A stretch of DNA of 64,000 bases from Hyalella azteca (GCF_000764305.2 NW_025946100.1:124001-188000), one strand, 5' to 3'. Shown: positions 39,593-51,980, counted from the first letter of the stretch. A program made the numbers and translations. Notes: generated by a model from the letters alone, not told the origin.

Positions 39593-42500
39593 TTACACAC
39601 AGGCCACATCATGTAATCGTAACATGCTTACTTCATTTCCTTGTCCGAGCAGCATCGTAATGAACACATTTTGAACTTAATTAACAATACGTTGTTTTTT
39701 TTTTCTAAATTGGATTATGGCTTTAGTTTGACTGTAACACGTCCACGTGATGTCCTTGCGTTTACCAAGCTTGTATTCTCTAAGAGAGCTCCAATTTTTC
39801 TCCAAATTTGTATTGAGCTTCACAATTCTTTGACACACAGGCCACATACGTATAATAATTGAGGTGCAGCGTGGAGCTTGATTTTGACGAGTCAGCTTAA
39901 TAAGCAGTAATTAGGAGTGTGATTTTTGGTGGTGCACCGCAATGCTGGTAGCCGGAGACAAGGCTAGCGGTCAAGGCCTGGTGCTATTTAGGTAGGAAGG
40001 GCACATTGCCAGTGCCTGCCACTACGCTTAGTAACTTCCACGACCACAGGACATTCCGACCAATCAATGTGACATTCTGAGGCTTCAAAGTTCACCACGA
40101 ACTTCTTTACTATAAAATTTAATCTGTTGCCCTCACCTGTGAGTTAGTCCTTGCCTGGCACAGTTAATGAAAATATCCATGAATCAAACGTACTATATAA
40201 TGGCTGATCAACCGTAATCAATTTATTGAATTTGTTTCCCTTGGAGTCTCGTATTCACCTATTTCTAGCCACGCAAGCTGCTTCCGTTTTCTGTGTCAAC
40301 AGAATTACAGATTTCTTGCGATATCCACTTGATCATCTGTCATTAAAGCTAAAAGACCCTATTCCTCGTGAAAAAATTTATGGAAATTAGCCTTTTATTA
40401 AAAAATTATCGGGCAGAAATATCGATGAATTAAGACGAGTATGATACAGAAGATTAAATTGATATAAATCTTTTCCAAACCGTACTGATCATTTTGGTTA
40501 CTGTTAGATCCACAAAGTGTTTTCGTCATTTAAACGCTGCAATTTTTTGTATAAAATTTGAGAATACCAACCGAATTCACAAACTTATGAGTAGAGTTGA
40601 GTTCCGAGAAAAATTTAGAGATGAATGCTGCTGGGTCAGTGGAGTACAAACTCATCTATGTCTCATGTGGGCTGGGCGCTGGCTACTGCCATTTACTGTT
40701 ACATTATAATCGTACTTTGCAATCTTCGGTCAAGCTGTACGTGTCTGTCTATTCTTGTGCTGAGTATTTTTCATGATTGTGAACCTAAAACGATAATTAT
40801 AGGTTGCTTTTGGCAAATTTCATCGCTTGTATTCAGATCACAATAAAACTCCCATTCGCGCCTACTCATAGGCAATTTTGCTCTCTTTTCTCAACTGCTA
40901 CTCTTCTTCCAATGCTAGCGGTCGATTTAATTCCTTATATGTTGTTTGTTCAACTGTTTTTCTTATAGATTACGGACTATTTTGCACGATACATTCTTTA
41001 CTGCTGCTCTCCTTTGAAGAGATTGCTCTCTATTACAGTCAAATTTATGGTTGTGTGTTCAAGTGCACGCTTTGCCGTCAGGCTTCAGAGGAGGAAGCTG
41101 CAGCTGGTGCGGGCTGAAGCAGAGTTAGCAGAGTCTAAGCAGAAAAGTTAGTCAGTATCGATCGCGCTGTGTTGTGGTGAGGTGTGTCGTGCAATAGTCG
41201 TTTGTTGCATGCGTCCGGTGTCTCTAGTCAGACAATATTATTCAACGTTTGCTTTTGGAAATGGAATGTGTTACCGTAGAAGTCGAATTTTGACATATCC
41301 ACTATTGAGTATAATGGTGTGGTTTTTCTGTCTAGTCGAGGATTCATGTTCGTGATGCGGCAAGATAAAGAGGGAAATTTCTACCGTTTCCTGTAGAGTG
41401 TAGTTATGCCGCGGAGTTACGGAAGCCGAACGCACCCTGCTTCCACTTATAAGTACTTGACGAAATTCACGTCATACAGGTGTGGTTGGTGCTGACTGCT
41501 CCAAGCCCTAACCGGAGTGCATTTACCACATACTGGCGAACAATACTACGAGATGAACAAAAGAATACAGTAGTTGATCATTCATTTTTCGCGTGCAGGT
41601 TGATAATTTGCTTCATTACTTTTCTCTTACGTGTGCCGTGCGCGTGTGGCGTGTGCTAACTCTATCTCTAACTGTGCATAATCATTTGCGGATCATTGTG
41701 ACATTTCATGCAGGTTGCTAGAAAACTATTTCGAAGTTCGAAGAATAACAATTGCCTGAGTATAAAATCAATCCTTCACATACCGGTACATCTTTTTATT
41801 TTGAACGCAATAATAGGTACTCATACGGTCATACCATGTGTCCAGTATAAAGCACTCATGTATCAGCTCCCCAAGGACCCCAACTAAAACTTCAAAGCAA
41901 GTCCTGCTATTTATTTGTCCATCTCCTGGTAAAGGTTAGGAATCATGGGCATAGGTACCCCGTACCAGAGTATAGGGATAGGAACTGTCTCGGCAGTCTC
42001 GCTAAAATTAACTGAAGTTATATTAGTCTAACGAAGCTGAGTTAGTTTACGATAATTATTTGTTTTGCTTCAGTCAAATCATGGCCCCGATTATGTCCGA
42101 TAGAAGGTCGTTAAAAGCCTGTTTAAAAACCGTGTAGCTCAGTTAGAGACGCCTGGTCTAACATAACGTCCAAATTTCCAAAACATCAGACAAGAAACCA
42201 ATTTAGCCAGGTATAGAATTTATTTTTTTTTGTTTTTTTTTATTCAATGTGCAGGTCATATAAGTGACCTTTATGGTCAGACTGAAAATATTACAACTAT
42301 TATGCCCTAATCCATTGGTTTCGAACATTTTTGTGATATACTACGACTTTGACTTGGAGGTCCCCGAACTGGACCGTCGACGTCGAGGTTCGCCGCGTAA
42401 GACAACCTGATGCTACGTATTGTCCATTGATTTGCAGTATTTTATCTTGCATTATGCGTCCATTATAAGCGCGTTGACTGTAGACTGTAGTGTATATGTA

Positions 42501-44764
42501 AATATATCAATTTAGCCGTAGACTGCGCCTGCGCGAGACCATGCATACCAACAGCTGTGAACTGTCGTCAGATAGCTTTGTGCTAGGTCGTAAACATTTT
42601 TGTGTGATACACTTCCATAGAAAATCGCTCTCTACTAATAGTATTCGTATCGTACGTAGAATAGAAGGCCCCATAGATTGCCATGCATTCGCGGGTGCTC
42701 CTACCGTACGTAGGTCAAGACGATAACCAATGCTCCAAGTCTAAGCCATGAACCCATATAAATGAATGGACCATAATGTCCAAATAGTGACCCACTTTCT
42801 GCACGTAGCACTGATATAACCTTTAGCCGAGTAGTAGGACGGGGTCGGGATGAAGAACAGAAGGAAAAAATGTGCATCGTTTTTTGGACAAAATCTCACT
42901 CGTTTCTCTCAATGTGCAAACATGATAGCCATCGTGTGCGTATCATCCGAAGTCTGCTCACACGACAATATTCACCATCGCCTGAATTTACTATCATCGT
43001 ATCGTGTATCTTCAGTGTGCGAAGAAATGAAATAACTTTACTACTATGCTACTTACGCTACAAGCATCAAATTCTTTGCCTTAAATAATCTTCGTGCACA
43101 GAAATTTCATTGTAGCTCCCGAGATAGCTTCATTGATCTTAACTTCTCCTCAAAATCCGGTTGTCCTCTTCGACAATCTCACACCCAAAGAAATGTATAA
43201 TGTCTTTCTTAGGAAATGCTTTCAGATTCTCAACGATATTCCCTTAAATTCTCTCAAATATTCTTTCACTTTCTAATATCCTGTTATCCATTAGGAAACT
43301 GAAACTCACCAGTTGGCTGTAGGGCAGCGTTCAACAGGTCTTGATGAAAATGATGTTAACTGATGAATGTAAAGCAAAATTTTAATGTTTTCATGGTAAT
43401 TAGTAAAGCTCTTGAAAAATTTCTTATTGATGATTTATGAGACAGAGAAAAAGAAATAATTTTTCGATTAAAGGAGGGGGTACAAGTAAATTTGATGTAA
43501 GTATTATTTTTCTAAGAAATAGTTCATGATTGTGTCAGAAATCGTCTGACCCAAAATTATACATTAGCTTATTATGATAATATTTTATATAATATTAGCT
43601 TCGCTGCTGCCGTTCTTTATGCCATGAGTGTAGGAGCAAATCACTACTTTCAGAAACGCATTTTCTAGACTGCTTCACACTTGGTGAGCCTTCCTATAGT
43701 TTCACTTTTACTCCTGCGGTGGGTCGTGAAAGTCCTATTCGATGAGCCGTTCAATGAAACTATTAACTCACTTGACAATCGACGGACATAGCGAGGCGGC
43801 AATTACGAGTCGACTATCGTGGCACTCGCTTCTGGTAACGATAATCGGCGTAAATGCTGAAACTTCACTGTATTGAATTTCTTTTGCTAGGTCGAGTGAC
43901 AAGCAAACTACTCACGTTTAATCTTCAGGATAGAACACATATAGTGTCATTCCATTTTATTCTCTTTCTGTTTGACTATAACAGCTAGTGTTAGCGGATG
44001 CACGACCACCAACGTCATTTCCATAATATATATAGCAACCAAATATACTGATTATTTTCGATTTCCTGACCGCAACGAATAACACCAAGAGATACAAATT
44101 TATAGTAACCTGTGACAAATTATGAGCGCACTTGTACAATCTTGAATGCTGTTTGGAGCCTAAAACTGAACTGAACTCACACTTAACTTCACATTAAGCA
44201 CATCTTTCATCTCTTCCATGCAATTGTGCTCTCTCTAGCTTTGTTCTCAACCTATCCAACGGCAATGAGTATTGCTGCAAGACATCATATTTACACTTTA
44301 TCCTCAGACATTTTCACTTCAACTTTGTTTACCCCTGCTTCATTTCTTTGGCTTTTCAAATAGTTTTCAAATGCAATGTGCAGGGGAAAAGCAATTAAAG
44401 CATCAAAGTGTACCCTACCGTTATAGCCACGTCCTAGTTGTCAAGTGTCCTAGCTGCTGCCTCATTACCACCCGCCACCGAATTAATTCTCTCAGTTTGC
44501 GTTAATGCGAGATCGCATAAAGCGCGACCTCAAAGCGACTCTGATAAACAAATGAATATAGACAAATTCATAAAGTGTTTTCCAGTATGCTTACCTAATT
44601 AAATTGTTAATCTAATGGTGGTTGTAAATTGCAAGTAATAGCTGTGTGTACTTATTGCTTAGTGTGATTTTGTACTAAAATTTGTATCTATTTGTCAGTG
44701 TACAGGGTAATTTTAGAGTAAGTTAGTTGAACAATGTTTTATCCCTTTAAAACACAAGAGAATA

Positions 44765-46457
44765 ATGAGCACTGTAGCAACATCTCCTACTGACCAGAGT
44801 CTGCAGCCCTCGACTGAACCATTTACGCCATGTACTGCAAAAAATGTTGCCTCACAAAATGACCTCGAAATGCCTCACCAAAATCCTAACATAGCACTGA
44901 ATGAAAGTGAAAGCGACCCTCATTCTAATGTTGCCGATAACTCGTCTCCTGTCATTGTTTCGAAGAGGAACTCTCCTATCGTTGACTTGATCGTAGAAAA
45001 CGAGATCGAGATTGTTGGGAGGGACTCGCTTAGCAGCAATGCCAAGGAGAACCCAAGTGATGCATTAGCATCAGGTGTAGGTTGTGATAGTCTTGTTAGT
45101 AATGCAGACGGAGCTCAATTTAATTGTCTTATAACTGCGGGTTGTGGTAACGATGGATTGTTGGATTGTAGTGCGAGATCAGCGGGTGCAAAAATTGAAA
45201 CAGATGTTGACTCTAGTCTGGTAAGAAAAACTGAGACCGAAACTAGGAACCGAATAAACGTCAAGTCATTTGATATAAGCAAGAGTGAGTTGAATAACGG
45301 ACCAGTGTTCACCGATACAAGTGATGCCAGTCAACGTTCCGAAGGTCACGATGCGAGCGACATTGCAGGCGAAAACAGTCCATGCAACTCATCAGGAGAC
45401 AGCAGCAGTCACATCACCAACAACCCGTGCTCTGACCCCAGCTCTCTGGGAGACACGAGTGAGTCCGTCAGTGCATCGTGTGAAGCAGATAATGATGACA
45501 ATGATAACCTGGTCTCATTTCCGTGCAATCTATCGGTGCCCTTGGATGCCGAGTTGATTGAGACCGCCCATGAGCATGCCATTCACGAAGATAATCCATC
45601 TGCATCGGTTGTGATAACAGATTCTAAATTACTTAATTCTCTCCCTGTATGTTTAAATACTTCTCCGTTAAACCCGCAAGAAAAACAAGGAGACAAATGT
45701 GTTTTTCAGGAGCAAAGTGAGAACGACGATGAAGAAAAGAAACCTCAAGTCCAACAAGTAGTCGATGAAGGAAAATGCCTCGAAACTTCACATGTTAATA
45801 ATGATCAAGAATGTTTTCTTTTTATCTCACTAGAAAACGATGACGCTAAATGTATACCTCAAGTAGAGTTAGACAAAACTAGCGAAAAACCTGTTGGCAC
45901 AAGCAACAGTTCAAACATCGGTCCATCCCTTAGATGTTCTGACTCATTACCTCAAGTGAAACACGAGAGAGATTCTTTTAGGAATCGAATAGGGTCCCTA
46001 CGGAAGAACAAAAATATCAAAAAGGATTTCATCGTAGAAATATTCGAGTCGAAAAAGCCCACTTTCGACGTTAGTAAAGATGGAGAAAAGGGTGCAATCG
46101 ACAGTGCAGATTTTACCAATCTGCTAGTTGGGAAACTACGTACTGAAGGAAGAGCTCGAAGTGAACCTCCTGAGCTCACAACGTCGGCTCCTAATTTTGT
46201 CTGCTTTGAGATCAGCCACTCGAACAGCAGTAATGACGTGTCCGCTGGTGCACGATGCTCAAATATTCCAAAGCCAACCTTAAGACACAAACATGCGGCT
46301 TGTGATTCAGTGCAGAAATTAGGCTGTAACGGGACTACGAAGAGCGGCTCAGGGCCGACCTTGGTACAAAGCTGTGAGTCTGGACTCATTGCGCCTGCTT
46401 CACTCAGTCACACATGGGAGTCTGCCTCTGGGATTAGTGGTGATCTCACATCGACAG
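44765..46457 (+). CDS. Exon I, putative alternative first coding exon (564 codons)
   Basis: This is the longest open frame in the window. The ATG at 44765 has an in-frame TAG at 44714 upstream. A possible 5' UTR acceptor (CTATTTGTCAG) ends at 44698. The frame runs 564 codons and leaves in phase 1 at TCGACAG|GTGAGC, a strong donor that fits exon K. The protein begins MSTVATSPTDQSLQPSTEP and is acidic and Ser/Asn-rich for about 400 residues. Near residues 415-440 comes a more ordered block, KKDFIVEIFESKKPTFDV, then a short basic region RTEGRARSEPPE. FIVEIFE resembles the FTIEL motif of exon K, which hints at a second related motif; that is inference. No catalytic or membrane feature was seen. 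Confidence 0.8.
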
Positions 46458-47025
46458 GTGAGCTCAACTTCTAAACGCGCCTTGTATTGCCTAGGTTTTC
46501 ATTTTAAGCATGTGTTAACAGCTCATTAAGTTTGACTGCAAAGCTTTACATGGAGAAAATACTGAACAATTCTCACGTTGGATTATTTGTATCGTCGATT
46601 TAATCGTTTGATTCGTTGACGGCTCGCATTAGGTATGTTTTGAAATTGAACTGTTTTTAAGACAAATTTTATAGTACATATTTGTTATTTAAATTGAGTA
46701 AAGCCCACATTAAACATGTTTCGTATTTCACTTGTATAATTCGATGTTGAATTTCCAAATACTTAGTAATTAGTTGAAAAATACTATAGTTTCAGCTACG
46801 AAGTTTATTACCGCTACTCGTAAATCTTTCATTCGTGTTCCTAGGCCTGAATTATTTTCGTTGCTTTACCCAAAATTGGGGAGATCCCTTCACGAAAGGT
46901 GCAAATTTACTCTCCGACATCCGCATTCTGTTTGATCGTCACTGTAGATAACAGTGACGTGTTTCGTTGCAATTTGTCGCTCGGTTTATGTGTGCTAACC
47001 GACATTACTGGGCACAGCACCACAC

Positions 47026-47170
47026 GCATGAAGCAGCATCACACGTAAAGCCACAGCATCACACGTAAAGCCACAGCATCGCACGTAAGCCACAGCATCG
47101 CACGTAAGCCACAGCATCGCACGTAAGCCACAGCATCGCACGTAAGCCACAGCATCGCACGCAGCTAGGG
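47026..47170. repeat. 19-20-bp minisatellite AGCCACAGCATCGCACGTA
   Basis: About seven units are present. The first ones are 20 bp (ACACGTAAAGCC form) and the rest 19 bp. A minus-strand frame through the array is an artefact. Confidence 0.85.
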
Positions 47171-47345
47171 CACAGGCACAGCATCGCACGCAATAAGGCC
47201 GGGCACGATACGCAGTGCTCAGCCTAATTAACAAAACGCTTTACTATTTACAAAATTCATCTTTATTCATAATACTCGACATCAAGCATCACTGCACCAT
47301 TAACAACAAGGTTCAGCTACATTAATGCGGTGCATCTTCGATCAT

Positions 47346-47572
47346 GCAAGTGGCGCAACTACATGCATGAGGTGCAGCTACATGCAAGAGGTGCAGCTAC
47401 ATGCAAGAGGTGCAGCTACATGCAAGAGGTGCAGCTACATGCAAGAGGTGCAGCTACATGCAAGAGGTGCAGCTACATGCAAGAGGTGCAGCTACATGCA
47501 AGAGGTGCAGCTACATGCAAGAGGTGCAGCTTCATGCAAGAGGTGCAGCTTCATGCATGAGGTGCAGCTTCT
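47346..47572. repeat. 19-bp minisatellite GAGGTGCAGCTACATGCAA
   Basis: Eleven near-identical units plus one degenerate leading unit are present; the last three carry CTTC in place of CTAC. A 19-bp unit cycles through all three frames, so all forward frames are open and spell the same 19-residue cycle. It is therefore not a gene. ATGCAA/ATGCAT words in each unit resemble POU-type sites, but binding is speculative. Confidence 0.9.
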
Positions 47573-50058
47573 TTGCTAAAGATGGACGAATGAGCTTCAC
47601 ACATGAACAAAATACGTTATATTTGTAATAAAAATAAAATATCGTAGCATGGAGTATAATTAACACATGATGGAAAATAATATGTTCAAGTGTTACTCTG
47701 AAGATATCGTTCATCTGAAATATATTATTAGAACATATCATTGAAACATATTATCACGTCACGGTGAGGTCACACGTAAAACTATAGATACCTGACCTAA
47801 GCTGCTGTTTAAAATGGTTGGAAAAACGGGACGCAGTATTGAATATAAGGGAAACATGTCTCAGCCTTAGGGCGTGCCATCATAAATAAGGCGTGTGTGC
47901 CGCAGTGAGGTTTCATGCCGAAGGATAGCTGAAAGTTCAGCCAGCTGAGACGTCGCTGCGGCAGCGGCGCAGACGCAGGCCGCTCGCTGAACACTCGGCA
48001 TTCCACTCCGCCAAGTGGATTAGTTGGACCTGAACTGTCGTGGCGGTGAGATGTGCGCGTTGTGTTCCTGTGTCGTGCAGTTGCTGATCCACGGTCAAGT
48101 GTGGGTCGTATGTGGGCAGAAGTTTGCGTTAGTGAATGTAACCAAGGATTTAGTGTAGGATATTGCCTAACATAGCACTACATGGTAAAGCGCTGACGTT
48201 TCTTCTTCCTCGTTCATGAACGCAAGTCTCGGTGCACTCGATGCAAACCGAAAATCTTGGGTGATATAATAAGCCTCGTTGATAATGAGGTAGACAAACT
48301 AATTCATAGCTACTGATGATTCTTTGTAAAGTGATTTAACGCTGTTGCAATTGAAATTTACTGTGATTATTGGAAAAGATTTAATTGAGCCTAATCTTAT
48401 TTGGTTTTTGCTTTTTTATCCATCTTTTGGAACACATCATTCATTACGTTCCTCTTGACCAAATTCAAAATTGCACTTCGAACAAGTCATGTCTAGAGTT
48501 AGAAATTACTTGGCTGTCGTTGTGGTTCTTAGAATGTTCCCTAACTCTCAGTATGTTTGATTAAATATATTTTCAATTGACAACGATACTGGAAATTACT
48601 AATTATTCGATCTCTCAACCTAGATCGGAAAAATCGATAAATGACTCTACTAAATATCTTCATGAGTCATGCAGATTGTTACTTAAATTCGATAAGTTAC
48701 GATATTATTATGATCGTTCATGATGTTCAAACAAAATATAAGTATGCTTTCTATCTTGAGAAGTAGGTATCTTGGTATGCGAGTGGTCCCGAACCAACAT
48801 CTGGACCTCAAGATGGACACGTCTGGTTCCTCTTTCTCCCTCTCGATGACCTTGCGGGAGACCGAAGTAGAATTCTTTGAATGCAGTTTCGGATTCCATA
48901 TGCTTGCAACAGACACCATTTGCGATAACTCAAGTCAAAACTTGAACAAGTTTGTTAGCAGTTAATTGCGTTGTGCAACTAGCTGAAGCAAGTCTCGATC
49001 ATTCAAGCGAACATAGTTGTTCTCAATTTTATAGTTCTAAAAGTTAGCCGTTTTCGAACTTAACTGCTCAAACTTCGAACTGATTCACTGAGCCATATGT
49101 TCGACGATTTTCCATTTTACATATTGCACGCAATCGCTCCGATGAGCAATTTGCTCAAGGAATTACCGTTTTTATAATGCATACCGTACGTAGCTACAAC
49201 GAGCTCATGCTCAAGGATTTACCGTTTTTTTTGCTGCATGCGACCACTTCAATGAACCCTTTGTTCAATAATTTGCTGATGCTAGTCTCCTAAATTGTAT
49301 ATACATACTGAAGATTCTTGATCCGACTGCCTTGAATTCGCAGATCATTTTTCGCTTTTACAGCTAGATATTTGTCTAATTGTATTAAAAAAACGAAATC
49401 TAAACAAATTGCACATTCGATAAAAATTCTGAACGATCAGCGTACATACAGTTAATTTAATTCTAAACCTGATCATATTCTTCAGTCATCTCCGTGTAAA
49501 TATCTCGCTGTCTCATTCGCCTTCGCATGAGACAGCGCTGCAACACTCCAACGACAGACCGGTAGTCCCGTTCAGTTCTTCAATGGCCGCCAGTGTCGAG
49601 GCAATTGCACAGGAATGCGGAGTAGTTAGCAACCCGCGATCTAATGCATCGTTCTATAGTGCAGTTGCACGTTCCACTGCCAGTCATTCGACTAGTGGGT
49701 TATTCTTACAACAGTCCGTGTGTATGCATGCCCTTCGAGGAATGATTGTGTGTAATATTTCATGCATTATAAAAGTTTGTATCGCATTAAAGCTAATGCA
49801 AATTGAAGCTGTCTACTTTTCGATTGCTATTGCACTTGCAATGCAGGGAATTTTTCTGAAATAATTTTTTGCGTAATGTTCAGTAAGCAATTTTATTTTC
49901 AGAAAAAGCATATCATAAATTTGGACTTTTGAGCGTTGAATTTTTAATTTTGTAGAAAAATTTGTACTTCAGGCGTTAAATGAAAAAGAATTTGGAGTTG
50001 TGGAATTTGAATATATTATTGTATTACTCTCTATAGCTGATTCCAATAACCAATAACA

Positions 50059-50523
50059 ATGCGACTGACGGGTAGTGAGGGACTTTCTCTCTTTAGCCCC
50101 TATACGTCATCTAATTATTCAAGCGCTCCCAGTCCAGGTCACGACTCGATTAATGGACCTGCTCAAAGTCTTGCTCGAACGTACATCAATAAATTCGAGA
50201 ACCTTCCCCTTCATGGTAAAACCACGTCATCCTCCGAGGTTGCGTCGAGTGTTGTCCTACCGAAGAAGTGCGAGAGTCTACCGTTGCCGTCAACCTACAG
50301 TCCAAAGCTGAAAAGACAATTTCCAAGATATTGTGCACCTGGTGGAAGCGACGAGGGCGCTCCATACTTATCCTCTTTGACATGCTTCGCCGGCGACGAC
50401 TCGCCTACCAAAGACTCGGGTTACACCACGTCATCCTCCGAGGTTGCGTCGAGTGTTGTCCTACCGAAGAAGTGCGAGAGTCTACCGTTGCCGTCAACCT
50501 ACAGTCCAAAGCTGAAAAGATGA
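50059..50523 (+). CDS. Exon J (5' part), putative alternative first exon, rearranged
   Basis: The ATG at 50059 follows a good acceptor (GTATTACTCTCTATAG, ends 50036) and an in-frame TAA at 50047, so this looks like a start exon with a short 5' UTR. The protein opens MRLTGSEGLSLFSPYTSSNY. It continues through a Ser-rich unit (50221-50316), a unit with the QFPRYCAPGGSDE block (50317-50424), and an exact second copy of the first unit (50425-50520), then stops at TGA 50521. In an unrearranged exon the second unit should continue into the sequence now found after 51178. As it stands, read-through gives a truncated 154-residue protein. An internal donor, CATG|GTAAAA (exon end 50215, phase 1), could bypass the damage. 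Confidence 0.65.
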   Translation: MRLTGSEGLSLFSPYTSSNYSSAPSPGHDSINGPAQSLARTYINKFENLPLHGKTTSSSEVASSVVLPKKCESLPLPSTYSPKLKRQFPRYCAPGGSDEGAPYLSSLTCFAGDDSPTKDSGYTTSSSEVASSVVLPKKCESLPLPSTYSPKLKR

Positions 50524-51178
50524 CGTTTTTTAACGCAACTCAGAGGCCGACCAGCAAGTCCCGATCTCGGGGCAGCTCGCCGCACCTCCGCCGCAACCAT
50601 CACTCTCAACGAGTCAGCTAACTTCCTTATCGAGAAGATGATCAATTCAACGCCTGAAACTAAGAGGTAAGTCGTTACTTTCCTTATTAGGAAGATGATC
50701 AATTCTACGCCTGAAACTAAGAGGTAAGTTGCCCAACTACCTTATTGAAAAGATGATCAACTTCACGCCTGAGACTAAGAGGCAAGTCGTTCAACTTCTT
50801 TATTGAGAAGATGATCAACTTTATTCTTGAAACCAAGAGGAAAGTCGTTCAATTTCCTTATTGAAAAGATGATCAACTGCCTGAAACTAAGAGGTCAGTC
50901 CACCAATATCATTATGGGGAGATGATGAACACTATTTGGGATTATGAGCTGAAACTGAGCTCATATTTAATTCTGGGAACTTGTTAAACTCAAGAATACG
51001 GAAAAATTTAATACCGAATGCATATTTTATTTTTTTATGGCAAGATGCCCACCATTCGGCAAATAAAAGACAATTTCCAAGATATTGTGCACCTGGTGGA
51101 AGCGACGAGGTTGCTCCATACTTATCCTCTTTGACATGCTTCGCCGGCGACGACTCGCCTACCAAAGACTCGGGTTAC
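50221..51178. repeat. Nested duplication and insertion inside exon J
   Basis: Unit X (96 bp) occurs at 50221-50316 and, identically, at 50425-50520. Unit Y (108 bp) occurs at 50317-50424 and at 51071-51178 with two base changes. Between X' and Y', 50521-51067 is a copy of 61346-61646, carrying exon O with its acceptor, donor and following intron. The junctions show short microhomology (AC at Y/X', AAA before Y'). The order is X-Y-X'-[copy of exon O region]-Y'-rest. An assembly error is a real alternative. Confidence 0.85.
50622..50915. repeat. Five ~58-bp units, each an exon O end plus 5' splice site
   Basis: Inside the copied block, the segment CTTATNGARAAGATGATCAA ... GAAACTAAGAG plus donor is repeated five times. 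The donor words are GTAAGT, GTAAGT, GCAAGT, GAAAGT and GTCAGT in order. The source at 61369-61491 has one such unit with GTCAGT. The expansion therefore happened in the copy, or was lost from the source. Confidence 0.8.
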
Positions 51179-51500
51179 AGCAGCAGTTTGCAGTCGTCCG
51201 TGGGTGGAACGAATAGTGGATATCCTCCAAGAAGTTTGTTTACGCCTCGATTTAGCAGCTTGTCCCTTTTGGATAACGCTAATGAAGACGCTGCGAAAAC
51301 ACCAACATTTTCTAGAGGAACGTGGAATCGTTCATCTGATTATCAGAAAGAAAGTGTTGGGTCTTGGGAGAGGACATCACCGAAACAGGATATGTCATTC
51401 ACCAGCAGCAGCGAGTCGCAATCTCCGTCTTCATTCTTGAAATTAGCTCGACTGAATTTAACTCCCGTCAAATTTCGCGCTCAAAAACTTTCCGCTCTGG
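51045..51500 (+). CDS. Exon J (3' part), possible phase 1-1 exon
   Basis: From about 51071 the frame carries the second Y unit. It then continues SSSLQSSVGGTNSGYPPRSL and TPRFSSLSLLDNANEDAAK, a Ser-rich part, and KLARLNLTPVKFRAQKLSAL. It leaves in phase 1 at CTCTGG|GTCAGT, matching exon K. The left edge is uncertain. I place it at the acceptor-like TTATTTTTTTATGGCAAG ending at 51044, because entry there in phase 1 is in frame and the exon becomes 456 bases. That acceptor lies in sequence copied from the 61.6 kb intron. In the ancestral arrangement this coding sequence was probably the direct continuation of exon J's 5' part. Confidence 0.55.
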
Positions 51501-51980
51501 GTCAGTGGATTATGAATAAATTGTCGTTAGAAGTTACTATAAGTGTTTGTATATCGTGGTAAATTTGCTTTTTGGGTTTCATTCGTGTATTTCATGTTTC
51601 GATTAAAGGTATGTAAGAAGTATGTTTCGAAATGTGATGGAGGTTCTGAAAAGTTCCGGTCTTGGGAGGCACCACCTACTGTTGAAACTCGGTTTATTTT
51701 TTGCTGGAATTTTCAGATTAGAAAATGATGTAGCCTTCCTTGAAAGTGTTATCATAGACGAATGTTTTCTCTTGTTCTTCGTAGAAATTCCGTGAGGCGT
51801 CTGCTTGAGCACCAACAACACCTTGTGACTGTTAATTTAAAAGTTATTTTCTGTCGTTGGCGTGTTGTCGAGATGTAATGCTTTGGGTTTCTGTTGCTTC
51901 TTAAAAATTTATTTTTAAATAAATCAAACAATGCAATCTGACGGGTAATTTTAATTAGACAACTTCTTCTGCCTCCACAG

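Larger units (their letters stand above)
29915..44698. other. Repeat-rich intron/intergenic stretch without convincing genes
   Basis: Minisatellite arrays are abundant from 31.4 to 37.1 kb and are listed separately. Long open frames there are translations of arrays. One non-repetitive frame of 131 codons (38119-38514, plus) has no motif, lacks an ATG at its start and is not bounded by clear splice sites. A patch near 41100-41250 carries an initiator-like TCAGTA at 41152-41157. It could be the promoter or 5' UTR of the exon I transcript, with only a one-mismatch match to a downstream element. Confidence 0.55.
46458..50036. other. Intron/intergenic stretch with two 19-bp arrays and a GC-rich patch
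   Basis: Apart from the two arrays listed separately, this stretch contains a GC-rich patch at about 47930-48100. It is a candidate promoter or 5' UTR exon for the exon J transcript, because a plausible acceptor ending at 50036 precedes that exon's ATG. No coding exon was seen. Confidence 0.45.

Noticed and set aside
45952..46389. Minus-strand 145-codon frame
   Set aside because: It is antisense to exon I and explained by codon bias on the other strand; no independent support.
47325..47628. Three overlapping plus-strand open frames of 75-84 codons rich in Cys, Gln and Ala
   Set aside because: They are the three frames of one 19-bp tandem array and repeat the same 19-residue cycle. No gene is needed to explain them.
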